Below, piece after piece: positions 19,751 through 27,761 of a stretch of DNA of 47,318 bases (positions are counted from its first letter, which is position 1; every line of letters begins with the position of its first letter). The notes under the pieces were generated by a model. That model had not been told where the DNA came from. It saw only the letters and a list, made by a program, of their open reading frames with translations, and made no database searches. Location: assembly GCA_030528295.1 (NCBI GenBank), contig JAUMZC010000006.1, positions 1 to 47,318 on the forward strand. The letters run 5' to 3'. This DNA comes from Corynebacterium sp. Lineage in GTDB: Bacteria > Actinomycetota > Actinomycetes > Mycobacteriales > Mycobacteriaceae. A program made the position numbers and the translations under genes.

Positions 19751-20533
19751 ATGGTCGAGAAACCTGCGGTAAGGCCGTTGAAGGACGGTTCGAAGCCTAA
19801 GCATGCGCAGCTCCGGGAGATTCTTGAAGAAATCTGCACTACCCAACTTTCCCCAGGCGATATGCTGCCCGGAGAGCGGGTCCTCGAAGAAACATACGGG
19901 GTCAGCCGCATCACGGTGCGCCGCGCGATTGGTGATCTTGTCGCCGCTGGCACGTTAAAAAGGGCGCGGGGAAAAGGAACGTTTGTAGCCCCGAGCCCAT
20001 TGGTTTCTCGCCTCAACTTGGCTTCCTTCTCCTCGGAAATGTCCGCACAGCACTTGAAGGCATCCAGCAAAATCCTGCAAGCAGGCCGTGGTACTGCGCC
20101 GTCAGATATTCAGAGTTTCTTCGGATCAAGCGCCCCGCATACTCATTTGCGCAGGTTACGCCTCGGCGATGGCCGCCCGTATGCAATCGACGATGGCTGG
20201 TACAACAGCACCTACGCGCCCGACCTATTAGAAAACGACGTTTATAATTCGGTCTACGCAATCCTCGATTCGGAATACCAGATCCCTATTACTGACGCTG
20301 AGCAAACCGCCACCGCAATCAACGCCACGGAGGAAACTGCTGAGCTTTTAAGAATCGAACCGGGCACCGCTTTATTAAAAATTGTTCGACAATCCTTTTC
20401 CGGTGGCCGACCCATCGAATGGTGCTGTTCCTTATACAGAACTGACAGGTACGCCCTGAAAACACACGTGTCCCGCACAAGGGAACATGTGAGGGATTCT
20501 AAACGCTTTGAACGGATTGCTACTACCGACTAA
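19751..20533 (+). CDS. farR: GntR/HutC-family transcriptional regulator, FarR-like
   Basis: DNA-binding regulator of 260 residues. The N-terminal winged helix (about 14-80) has the GntR pattern LREILEEI, PGDMLPGERVLEETYGVSRITVRRAI and GTFVA. The C-terminal UTRA-type ligand domain (about 95-250) ends with strands such as RTDRYAL. The location divergent from serS matches FarR of C. glutamicum, reported as affecting amino-acid metabolism genes. The effector is not evident from the sequence. AAGGTAA upstream is a plausible ribosome binding site. A candidate operator palindrome is at 19669-19682. Confidence 0.85.
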   Translation: MVEKPAVRPLKDGSKPKHAQLREILEEICTTQLSPGDMLPGERVLEETYGVSRITVRRAIGDLVAAGTLKRARGKGTFVAPSPLVSRLNLASFSSEMSAQHLKASSKILQAGRGTAPSDIQSFFGSSAPHTHLRRLRLGDGRPYAIDDGWYNSTYAPDLLENDVYNSVYAILDSEYQIPITDAEQTATAINATEETAELLRIEPGTALLKIVRQSFSGGRPIEWCCSLYRTDRYALKTHVSRTREHVRDSKRFERIATTD

Positions 20534-20560
20534 GCAACAAGTGGTGCATGATGGAACACG

Positions 20561-21520
20561 ATGAATACCGTACGCACCGCTCCAACTATTCGTTTGGCAT
20601 TGGCTGCCGCCGTTGTGGCGGTAGCTGGATTCGGCATCACTCGTTTCATGAGCCCCACGCCGGAAACCCCGCAGCCCACCACACCCGAGGGGGTTGCACC
20701 GTTTACCACCGCTGATGTTGGCGCCTGCCTTACCTGGGAAATACAGAACGGCAAGCTCAGGAATTTTGAGCAGACTGACTGCGCCCAGAAGCATCGCTTT
20801 GAGGTTTCCTCCCGGGAAAACCTAGCCACCTACCCTTCCAGTGAGTTTGGCCCCAAGGCACCGTTGCCTGACGTGACCCGCCAAGCACAGCTACGTGAGG
20901 AGCTTTGTAAACAACCTACGGTGGATTATCTGCAAGGTAGGTACGATCCCAGCGGCCGGTATTCCGTTGCCCCTATTCTACCCCCACCGGAGGCATGGAA
21001 GAAGGGCGACCGCACTATGTTGTGTGGCCTGCAGGTCACCGACGATCAGGGGAATTTGCAGCTCACCACCGGCCGCGCTACCGAGCAGGACCAGGCCCGC
21101 GTAGCACAACCTGGCGAGTGTGTGCGTGTCGACGCCGCACAAGCCACCCATATCGTCGACTGTGCGGAGGCACACACCTATGAGGTTACGGGGATCGTTG
21201 ACCTCGCAACTCATTTCCCCAACCACGCCCCAAGTATTGAGGAACAAGACGGCTTCCTTAAAGGGCACTGCACCCAGGTGGGCATGGATTATATTGGCGG
21301 TGATGACGCCATGTATAACTCCACACTGCAAACCTTCTGGACCACCATCCCGGTGAACTCCTGGACCGGCGGCACCCACACGGTGAACTGTTCGCTGATC
21401 AAAGCCAACGAGGACGGCACCTTCGCCACGCTGAAAGGTAGCGCGAAAGGCCCATTCACCATTAACGACGCCCCGCCCCCACCGCAACCAACCCGCAACC
21501 CGCTCCGGAACCCGCAGTGA
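20561..21520 (+). CDS. Membrane-anchored septum-formation-family protein
   Basis: A 319-residue protein with one N-terminal transmembrane segment (about residues 10-28) and a large outside part. That part has repeated Cys-containing units: CLTWEI..DCAQKHRFEV, LCKQ, CVRVDA..DCAEAHTYEV, HCTQVG and NCSLIK. The CxxW/DC..H.FEV pattern is typical of the septum_form family of actinobacteria (assignment from memory). The C-terminus is Pro-rich. It follows farR after 27 bp and its stop overlaps the start of the next gene, suggesting an operon. The precise role in division is unproven. Confidence 0.8.
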   Translation: MNTVRTAPTIRLALAAAVVAVAGFGITRFMSPTPETPQPTTPEGVAPFTTADVGACLTWEIQNGKLRNFEQTDCAQKHRFEVSSRENLATYPSSEFGPKAPLPDVTRQAQLREELCKQPTVDYLQGRYDPSGRYSVAPILPPPEAWKKGDRTMLCGLQVTDDQGNLQLTTGRATEQDQARVAQPGECVRVDAAQATHIVDCAEAHTYEVTGIVDLATHFPNHAPSIEEQDGFLKGHCTQVGMDYIGGDDAMYNSTLQTFWTTIPVNSWTGGTHTVNCSLIKANEDGTFATLKGSAKGPFTINDAPPPPQPTRNPLRNPQ

Positions 21521-21867
21521 TGATAGAAGTCAGTGACGAGCGGTTTGAGGAACTTGTTGACCTTGGCCTGGATGAAATCCCCGAGGAGTTCGTCCGCCAT
21601 ATGCGCAATACCGTGATTCTTATTGGCACATATGATCCGAGGTCACCGCATATTTTGGGGTTGTATGAGGGCGTCGCGTTGCCGGACCGAACGTTCAGCA
21701 ATGCTGGACACTTGCCGGACACGATTACCATTTATAAAAACGCGCTACAGGACATGTGTTCTACAGAAGAAGAGCTGATTCGGCAGGTAAAGATCACCGT
21801 GATCCACGAGGTTGGCCACCACTTCGGCCTGGATGACGATGACCTCCACGCCCTTGGTTGGGGCTAA
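21517..21867 (+). CDS. Small zincin-like metallopeptidase (DUF1025 family)
   Basis: A 116-residue single-domain protein with the zinc motif HEVGHHFGLDDDDLHALGW near the C-terminus. This HExxH...D pattern defines the metallopeptidase family once called DUF1025. The N-terminus (VSDERFEELVDLGLDEIPEE) is also characteristic. The GTG at 21517 overlaps the preceding stop; an ATG at 21520 is an equally good start. The 3' end overlaps the convergent phosphatase gene by 4 bp. No signal peptide is seen, so it is probably cytoplasmic. The substrate is unknown. Confidence 0.88.
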   Translation: MMIEVSDERFEELVDLGLDEIPEEFVRHMRNTVILIGTYDPRSPHILGLYEGVALPDRTFSNAGHLPDTITIYKNALQDMCSTEEELIRQVKITVIHEVGHHFGLDDDDLHALGWG

Positions 21868-22469
21868 CCCCAGCTCACTACTTTCCATTCGCCGAACGGC
21901 CGCCCTTGCGGATCAAGAACAACGGTCCTCCCATTCGCAAGGTAGTTTTCAAATGCGTATTCGGGTTCCACGCCGGTAGCCCACCGGGCCATCGTACGGA
22001 TCGCCGCTCCGTGGCTCACAAGCACGTTGACACCTTCCCGCTGGCTAAGCGTTTCCAATACTGGCCGAGTTCGATGCAGCACTTCAACATGGTTTTCCCC
22101 ACCTGGCAGACGCGCACTTTCATCGCCACGCAGCCAGCCTCGGAATGCTTCGGTGTAGCAATCGGCGGTGGCCTGGTCGCCACGCCCATCCAGGTCACCG
22201 GCAAAGATTTCGTGAACGCCCAGTTGGATATCCACTGGCACGTTCCTGCCGGTTGCTTGGCCGTAGGTGCCTGCCAGCAATAATGCGGTTTGTTGTGCGC
22301 GTAATGCGATCGAGCAGTTGATGGATGCTAATTCGTATTTGGCTAATTCCAGTCCAAGGTCACTAGCCTGTGTCCGCCCCAGCTCGGTCAATTCTGCTCC
22401 GGGAGGGCGAGTATCGATAATCCTCGCCACATTCGCATGAGTTTGACCATGACGAACCAAAATCAGCAT
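21864..22469 (-). CDS. Histidine phosphatase (phosphoglycerate mutase-like)
   Basis: A 201-residue enzyme of the histidine phosphatase superfamily. The phosphohistidine motif LVRHGQTHAN is at residues 3-12, and the second catalytic His is in VSHGAAIRT. A conserved Glu is in the VHEIFAGDLDG region. Many such proteins are broad phosphatases rather than true mutases. The start overlaps the pheA stop by 7 bp, so the two genes are coupled. The same pair occurs in C. glutamicum. Confidence 0.93.
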   Translation of the reverse strand: MLILVRHGQTHANVARIIDTRPPGAELTELGRTQASDLGLELAKYELASINCSIALRAQQTALLLAGTYGQATGRNVPVDIQLGVHEIFAGDLDGRGDQATADCYTEAFRGWLRGDESARLPGGENHVEVLHRTRPVLETLSQREGVNVLVSHGAAIRTMARWATGVEPEYAFENYLANGRTVVLDPQGRPFGEWKVVSWG

Positions 22470-23380
22470 CTAGGTTGTCCTTTCTGCGCAGCAGCCACCC
22501 AGGCCGCAGCCTCCTCCAATCGATCCGTATCCGTATGGGACACTGTTTCTAATGTAGGCCACGAACCCAAATACGTAAGCTGTTCGCAGCGTAAATACAG
22601 TGCGCGCAACGCTTCGGCGACTGGTGCGTCGTCGATATGCCCAATGAGGTCTACGTGAAAACGGTATGTACCCAACCCCGTTCGTGTAGGGCGTGACTCG
22701 ATGCGGGACATATCCACACCGCGCAGCGCGAACTCCGTCAATGCGCCCACCAACGTGCCCGGCTTATTCGGCAAGGTAAACACCACTGCGGTACGATCTG
22801 CACCTGACGGCGGCGTGGGCACACCTGGGCGCGCCACCACAACAAACCGCGTGCGCGCACCCTTCACGTCCGCCACCTCGTCCGCCACACGCTCCAAACC
22901 GAACAAATCGGCGGCACGACGTGGGGCGGCCGCGGCGTCGACACGCCCCTCAGCGACCATTTGCGCCGCCGCAGCATTTGACGACGCCGCGACAAACTCA
23001 GCGTCGGGCACATGTTCGGCGAGCCAGCCTTTTACCTGCTGTCGCGCTACGGGATGGGTAGCAAACGTTCGAATCTCCTTGGTTCCTGGGCGCACCATGA
23101 TGGAAAACGTGACCTCAATGTCCGTCTCCTGATAAATCTGCACCCCCTCCCCAGCGAGCGCATCGAACGTAGGTGTCACCGGACCGTCAACGGAGTTCTC
23201 TATCGCTACCACGGCAAACTCCGCCTCACCGTTGCGAACAGCATCCATCGCCTCCGCAGGACTATTCACCGGAAGCGGCGACACCTCCCCAAGGAAGCAA
23301 CCCATCTCCGCAAAACGCCAAAGTGCCTCCTCAGTGAAGGTCCCCGCCGGCCCAAGATACGCAACAACAGTCATGCACAT
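22463..23380 (-). CDS. pheA: Prephenate dehydratase
   Basis: Converts prephenate to phenylpyruvate in phenylalanine synthesis. The 305 residues include the catalytic PDT domain (about 5-185) starting with YLGPAGTFTEEALW. A C-terminal ACT domain (about 198-280) carries the Phe-binding motif ESRPTR, so feedback inhibition by phenylalanine is expected. It is the first gene of a pheA - phosphatase unit, and its upstream side borders the lanthipeptide-type accessory region. The ATG at 23347 (codon 12 region) is not better than the one chosen, though a start two codons downstream (MTVVAYLG) is possible. Confidence 0.96.
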   Translation of the reverse strand: MCMTVVAYLGPAGTFTEEALWRFAEMGCFLGEVSPLPVNSPAEAMDAVRNGEAEFAVVAIENSVDGPVTPTFDALAGEGVQIYQETDIEVTFSIMVRPGTKEIRTFATHPVARQQVKGWLAEHVPDAEFVAASSNAAAAQMVAEGRVDAAAAPRRAADLFGLERVADEVADVKGARTRFVVVARPGVPTPPSGADRTAVVFTLPNKPGTLVGALTEFALRGVDMSRIESRPTRTGLGTYRFHVDLIGHIDDAPVAEALRALYLRCEQLTYLGSWPTLETVSHTDTDRLEEAAAWVAAAQKGQPRC

Positions 23381-23854
23381 ACTTTATAACGGGGAATGAG
23401 GATGGCCTGGTCGGTGTGCCCCATATAGCCTGCATTACAAAATTTAAATGATGTGGCAAAAGTTACATTTTCGAGGTCTGTTAACTGGAAAAATGATGCA
23501 ACCTGCGGGAATATCGATATTTCGCACGAAAACTCTCGGTGCAAACCAGTCCAAATCCATTCAAATATCCACACAAACACACATACACGAAGTATCTGGT
23601 TACCTATATGAATTGTATCGTCCTTATGTGATGCAAACCTACGATTTAGCTGCGAAAATTGAGTCAATTAATTACCGAACCAAAGACTCTATAGCGAGTA
23701 CAAAATAAGCATTTTGTAACACTCTAATTTCGATGTTATAAAACATAAACATGGACTATCTTCATAAATTTCACTATCCTTCGCGATTGAGAAAACAAAT
23801 ACCGCCCAGTCCGAGATTTATCGCAATTTTTCATCACTGAACTCAGGAGAAAAA
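23381..23854. other. AT-rich intergenic region at the left border of the lan cluster
   Basis: A 474-bp gap between the pheA start and the first small gene of the cluster. It holds the pheA promoter side and a strong-looking plus-strand promoter at 23714-23742. An 86-codon plus-strand open frame (23448-23708) has no recognisable domain or ribosome binding site. It may be debris of a lost cluster gene, but I cannot support it as a gene. Confidence 0.5.
23714..23742 (+). promoter_or_regulatory. Predicted sigma-70-type promoter of the lan cluster
   Basis: The -35 box TTGTAA (23714-23719) and the -10 box TATAAA (23737-23742) are separated by exactly 17 bp. Transcription would start near 23749, about 105 bp before the 52-codon gene, leaving an untranslated leader. 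Confidence 0.6.
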
Positions 23855-24013
23855 ATGCCGAAGATACACCTGGTAGATACCGACAAAGATGCGGTTCTGC
23901 TTGCCCCTTTAACAAATCTTCAGTCTGAACTCTCCTCAGTGAAAAATCACAATGCTTGCCCCATTTCCAAGCTGTTTTTCTACCCACGAACTCGCAACTA
24001 CCTGCAAAAGTAA
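23855..24013 (+). CDS. 52-residue peptide of unknown function at the head of the lan cluster
   Basis: A short gene with a good ribosome binding site (CAGGAG, 8 bp before ATG), positioned just downstream of the predicted promoter. Its stop is followed by GGAG and the start of the ABC ATPase 10 bp later, so the two appear coupled. The peptide begins MPKIHLVDTDKDAVLLAPL, has one Cys (NHNACPIS), and ends in a basic, aromatic tail (LFFYPRTRNYLQK). It has no signal peptide or clear transmembrane segment. It could be a second precursor, an immunity or control peptide, or a remnant. I do not recognise a family. Confidence 0.55.
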   Translation: MPKIHLVDTDKDAVLLAPLTNLQSELSSVKNHNACPISKLFFYPRTRNYLQK

Positions 24014-24023
24014 GGAGCGAAAA

Positions 24024-24633
24024 ATGAGCGTCATTTCTTTCGATGGAGTAAAAATAAGATTTCCAAATGGGGTCGAGATTATAGTACCAAATTTCGAAGT
24101 ACACGAAGGTGAAATCGTCTCACTCGTCGGACGAAATGGGTGTGGAAAAACTACCGCTTTGACCGCCGCATTAAATCTAATAGCAGTATCTGAAGGCACA
24201 ATCACCACAAATAACTGTGCTATTGCGGCAGCCCATCCGGACCTACCGATCAATACCTCACTCGGCGTACGTACTTATTTGTCTTCAGTATGTCGTCTTA
24301 ATGGTAAGAAGATCGGCGAACTAGAGTCATTAATGGAAAGTTCCAAACTAACTTCTTTAAAAAAACCGCCGAATCTCCCGGCTGTCAACGGGACAACACA
24401 AGAAAGTCGAACTTATCGCAGCCCTGCTATCGTTACCGAAGCTTGGCGGACTGTTAATAATTGACGAACCCAGCAACGGGTTGGATGAAACATCAACTTC
24501 ATGGCTAATTAAAGTTTTAAATAACCTTCGAAATCAAAACGTAGCCACCCTAATCACAAGCCATGACCAAGAATTTATGGATGCAATCAGCAGTCGCCGA
24601 ATTGTTATTAACGCACAGGAACAAATCTCATGA
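24024..24633 (+). pseudogene. ABC transporter ATP-binding protein, frameshifted
   Basis: Small ABC ATPase, likely for peptide export or self-immunity with the permease that follows. Frame 1 starts at ATG 24024 and encodes Walker A GRNGCGKTT (near residue 38). After the A7 run at 24359-24365 the coding continues in the +1 frame with the signature LSTGQ, Walker B LLIIDEPSNGLD and the H-loop ITSHDQEF. The second part ends at TGA 24631-24633, overlapping the permease ATG. Uninterrupted, it would be about 202 residues. Removing one A restores the frame. It may be a true lesion, transcriptional slippage or a homopolymer sequencing error; as written, frame 1 ends at 24464. Confidence 0.85.
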
Positions 24634-25481
24634 GTACTACGCACGAAACGAAAGAAATGCGACCGCATAATGAGGCCAAGGTAAGCATTGGACAAGCTAT
24701 TAGATTCTACTACACACAATTTATTGGAGATATTTCTCTGAAAACTACGACAGTAGTATTGGCTATATCTCTACTGATCTTAAATACTGCGTCAACATAC
24801 TTCACCCACATTGGAATTTCCGAAACCAACTGGATCGCGTTGGCATATAACTATTCATTTCCAGGAAGGTTCGGATACGCTTTCACTGCAATAATCGGCA
24901 CACAAATGGCGACCCGATCATTAACACACGGCACACTGAGCCGCGTTTTTGTAGCGAATAAATCGCATGCAACGACGGTTTCTACGTTTTTCGCTTGTGC
25001 CATTATTCACTTCATTGTTTTATCAATAATTTTTAGCCTTCTTCATTGGGCCATCATTACAGGCGCATTGAATGTTGCTGGCACTATCGATGGCTTTCCC
25101 CCCAGAGAATTAACTGAAGCAGCGATTCGGGCAGTAATTGTCATGGTTCTTTGGGGGATAGTCGGGCTTTCGGTTGGATTGATTGTTAGATCGCCGTTTA
25201 TTGCCGTATCTGTCATTTTGGGAGTGGTTCTTGTTATCGAACCGACGATGACCGCAGTGGCTTACGAAAGCGGTGGGGACGCTCCGTTCTTGATGTATTT
25301 ACCTGGAAGTCTTAACTGGGCACTTACATGGCCGCGGGTCGAACCGTACATTGCGCGAGCACACACTGCTGAAATTTCGCATCCCTTGGCGGCGTTTTTA
25401 CTACTAATTTATACCTTTGTTCTGTCCGCCTTTGCGTGGTGGAAAACACCCCAGCACAAACTCAATCGGCGCATTTCGTAA
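24630..25481 (+). CDS. ABC-2-type membrane permease
   Basis: A 283-residue integral membrane protein with about six hydrophobic segments, beginning near residue 35 (TTTVVLAISLLILNTA). A central gene-typical loop has ATRSLTHGTLSRVFV. The layout matches ABC-2 permeases that pair with a separate ATPase, such as LanFEG immunity or bacteriocin exporters. It overlaps the ATPase reading frame by 4 bp (ATGA) and precedes the precursor peptide gene by 126 bp. The coding frame is intact. If its ATPase is dead, it has no function by itself. Confidence 0.85.
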   Translation: MSTTHETKEMRPHNEAKVSIGQAIRFYYTQFIGDISLKTTTVVLAISLLILNTASTYFTHIGISETNWIALAYNYSFPGRFGYAFTAIIGTQMATRSLTHGTLSRVFVANKSHATTVSTFFACAIIHFIVLSIIFSLLHWAIITGALNVAGTIDGFPPRELTEAAIRAVIVMVLWGIVGLSVGLIVRSPFIAVSVILGVVLVIEPTMTAVAYESGGDAPFLMYLPGSLNWALTWPRVEPYIARAHTAEISHPLAAFLLLIYTFVLSAFAWWKTPQHKLNRRIS

Positions 25482-25607
25482 GTAACACTACTAGCGACAT
25501 ACAACACTGGTGAAAAAATATGAAAAATACATACCCTTCTGGTTTTACATAAGCACAAAACTGCAGCCTGGAAAATTATCTCACACTTTCAAAAGGAGGT
25601 GAATGCT

Positions 25608-25718
25608 ATGAAGAATGCGAACCCTATCGCACCCGTCGAATTGGAAGACGAAGAACTGGAAGAAAACCACGGCGGTATCGTGACCTTTATCTTGACGACC
25701 GTTACGTCATGGCAATAA
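25608..25718 (+). CDS. Class II lanthipeptide-like precursor peptide (LanA), 36 residues, probably truncated
   Basis: Small gene with an excellent ribosome binding site (AAAGGAGGTG, 6 bp before ATG). The acidic leader (VELEDEELEENHGG) ends in a double glycine, the hallmark of class II lanthipeptide and other LanT/C39-cleaved leaders. The predicted core IVTFILTTVTSWQ has five Thr/Ser but no Cys, so no lanthionine could form. The stop codon lies exactly where a LanM fragment begins in another frame. Hence the natural C-terminus was probably lost in a deletion. It precedes LanM and LanT remnants, which supports the LanA call. Confidence 0.72.
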   Translation: MKNANPIAPVELEDEELEENHGGIVTFILTTVTSWQ

Positions 25719-26373
25719 CGAGAAGACCGTCTATTACAAACCACATTCTTTTTATAACGGTGACATACTACGTAGTTTACTAACTGTTGCCGGAGTTACC
25801 GAGGAAGAAGTAGCAACAACGAACGCACTGAAGTGTGGTGAACGTGGATTCTTCGAGCAGATGGTGAAGAGTGAGGACATTACTTCGCCGAGAATAGTTT
25901 CACGTCGTCTTGGCAAACTTACTGCAGTACTACATGCGCTGGGCTCGAACGATATGCACCATGAAAACGTTGCTTTCGTCGATGATCGTCCATGCCTGTT
26001 GGATATGGAAACGTTATTCCATCCCAGTCGTCAATCCGAACCACGTCCAACTCCTCAAGGTGATGTAGGGCTTGAGATGTTTGAAAACAGCGTACTCAAT
26101 ATCGGCATTTTGCCTTCACCGAGTGTTTACAGCGATAACGGTAAGATGCGCAAGCTCGACATCTCGGTCATGGGAGTGACAGATAATCAACAAGGAGGTG
26201 TCCGAGCTCCCCAAATCATCGAAAGTAACCAGGGCCTGGAAGTGAAATATGAGTGGGGAAAATTTAATTTCGACGACGATGTCCCTGCGCGTTCGGAATT
26301 AAAAAATTATGCGATCGATTTTCTCGAAGGATTCGAGGAAACATACCGGGTAATTCTCGCCCATTACCAATAG
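25696..26373 (+). pseudogene. LanM (class II lanthipeptide synthetase) fragment, dehydratase-domain part
   Basis: The open frame from 25696 to the TAG at 26371 encodes about 225 residues of a LanM dehydratase (DUF4135) domain, against about 1000 in a full protein. Recognisable motifs are TVYYKPHSF (ATP-binding Lys region), LGSNDMHHENVAF (catalytic His/Asn) and PCLLDMETLFHP, followed by SVLNIGILPSP. Both ends are missing: the N-terminal part and the whole C-terminal LanC-like cyclase. There is no start codon before ATG 25861 (giving 170 residues). The left end overlaps the LanA 3' end in another frame, and the right end meets the LanT remnant 5 bp later. Confidence 0.9.
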
Positions 26374-26378
26374 AAAGT

Positions 26379-27713
26379 GTGCGCCGCATTGGCATCGGGC
26401 AAATGATGGTGAAGTTCCAGTCAATGTATGTCGTTCGCGACGCGATTTCTGGGCGAGTACTGCCAATGTTTGCCGATATAGTTTTCACCTTGGTTATTTT
26501 GTCGTCAGTCCTTACTGTGTCAGTGATACATGCTGGCGTGATCATACTTTTAGGCTTCACTTTAGTAGCGTTACTTACGCTAACCAGCAATCTTGCCGTT
26601 CGCTTGTCTCAAAACGTCATCGATAGCAGTAGCATAGCGCACGGCACACTCACCGAATCTGTCGTCAATTTCAGTTCAGTAAAAATTTTAGGAATTGAAG
26701 ACAACCGTAAGAAAAAGTGGCATAACGAATATCTTGAAAGTCTTCTAGCAATTTTCCAACGTCGAAATCTTGATGTCTATCTGGATAGTTTTCTAGGAAT
26801 CATTAGCTCCATCTACCCACTTCTATGGCTCGGACTTTCAATGATGATTTTATCAAAAGGTGGTGACTTAACGGTCGGAGGAATAGTCACCCTAATTTCA
26901 TTATGTGGTTTCGCCATGTCACCAATACAACGCATAGCGGGCTCAGTCCAGGGACTTCTAGGAGTATCTGCAGAGTTCGATAACATCCAAGATGTACTAT
27001 CAACGACTCCCGAAAATACAAACCCAAACGGCAAACAAATAGTATCACTCGGCGGAATTCGCGTAAGAAACGCCACACTAACAGCCACAGGGAATAAACC
27101 GATTGCTACTTCACTCACTCTTGGCATCCCTGGCGGTAGCTTTACCGCCATCATTGGTTCATCAGGTATCGGCAAAACTACTTTTCTTAACGCACTGTTG
27201 GGAATGAACCGAGATGTACTGGCTGCGATAAGTATCGATGGGGTCCCGTTGAGCGAATACAATCTTCAGGCATTGCGTAGCCAAATAGGATACCTAGACC
27301 AAAATCCAGCGTTATTTACCGGGACCATCCGAGACAACATCGCTATGGGGCGGCCTAGTATTTCTGATTCAGACATTATTGAGGCGTTAGAAGCAGCCGG
27401 ACTAGGCACTACTCTAAGCTCACTTCCACTAGGTTTGTCCACAGTACTTACAAGTGATGGAAGCGGGCTTTCTGGTGGACAAGCCCAGCGCTTATGCCTG
27501 GCTCGTGCAATAGTCACCAAACCTCCGATCCTGCTGCTCGATGAACCTACCGCTAATCTCGATGTAGAAACAGAGGCTGAGATTTTTGAAACTATCGCAA
27601 GTTTTGATGCCACACGCATAGTGGTTACACACGAGTTGAATGTGAAGCATGTCGCAGACAACGTGGTTGAGCTAACCCCAGCTGGTTTCGCGCCCCGCCA
27701 TGTTCTCACCTAA
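26379..27713 (+). pseudogene. LanT-type ABC exporter, N-terminally truncated
   Basis: The remaining 444 residues hold the last part of an ABC exporter membrane domain, with hydrophobic stretches around residues 28-70 and 145-195, and a complete nucleotide-binding domain. Motifs are Walker A GSSGIGKTT, Q-loop YLDQNPALF, signature LSGGQAQR, Walker B ILLLDEPTANLD and switch His VVTHE. A LanT protein has about 700 residues, with an N-terminal C39 peptidase that cuts the double-glycine leader. That domain and the first membrane helices are absent. The GTG at 26379 has no convincing ribosome binding site. It is probably a deletion product; a half-transporter could at most retain ATPase activity. 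Confidence 0.88.
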
Positions 27714-27735
27714 CCCTTCGCCCCATTTTCACAAC

Positions 27736-27757
27736 CTACACACCTAGTAGTGTGTAG
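27736..27757. promoter_or_regulatory. Inverted repeat and -10-like box before the amidase gene
   Basis: Perfect 8-bp arms CTACACAC (27736-27743) and GTGTGTAG (27750-27757) around CTAGTA. A TAGTGT box (27748-27753) lies 8 bp before GTG 27762, which would suit a leaderless transcript. The hairpin lacks a T-run, so an operator is more likely than a terminator. Confidence 0.45.
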
Positions 27758-27761
27758 TTCC

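Noticed and set aside
23448..23708. 86-codon plus-strand frame between pheA and the lan promoter
   Set aside because: No ribosome binding site, no recognisable domain, and it ends before the promoter. It may be gene debris but cannot be supported.
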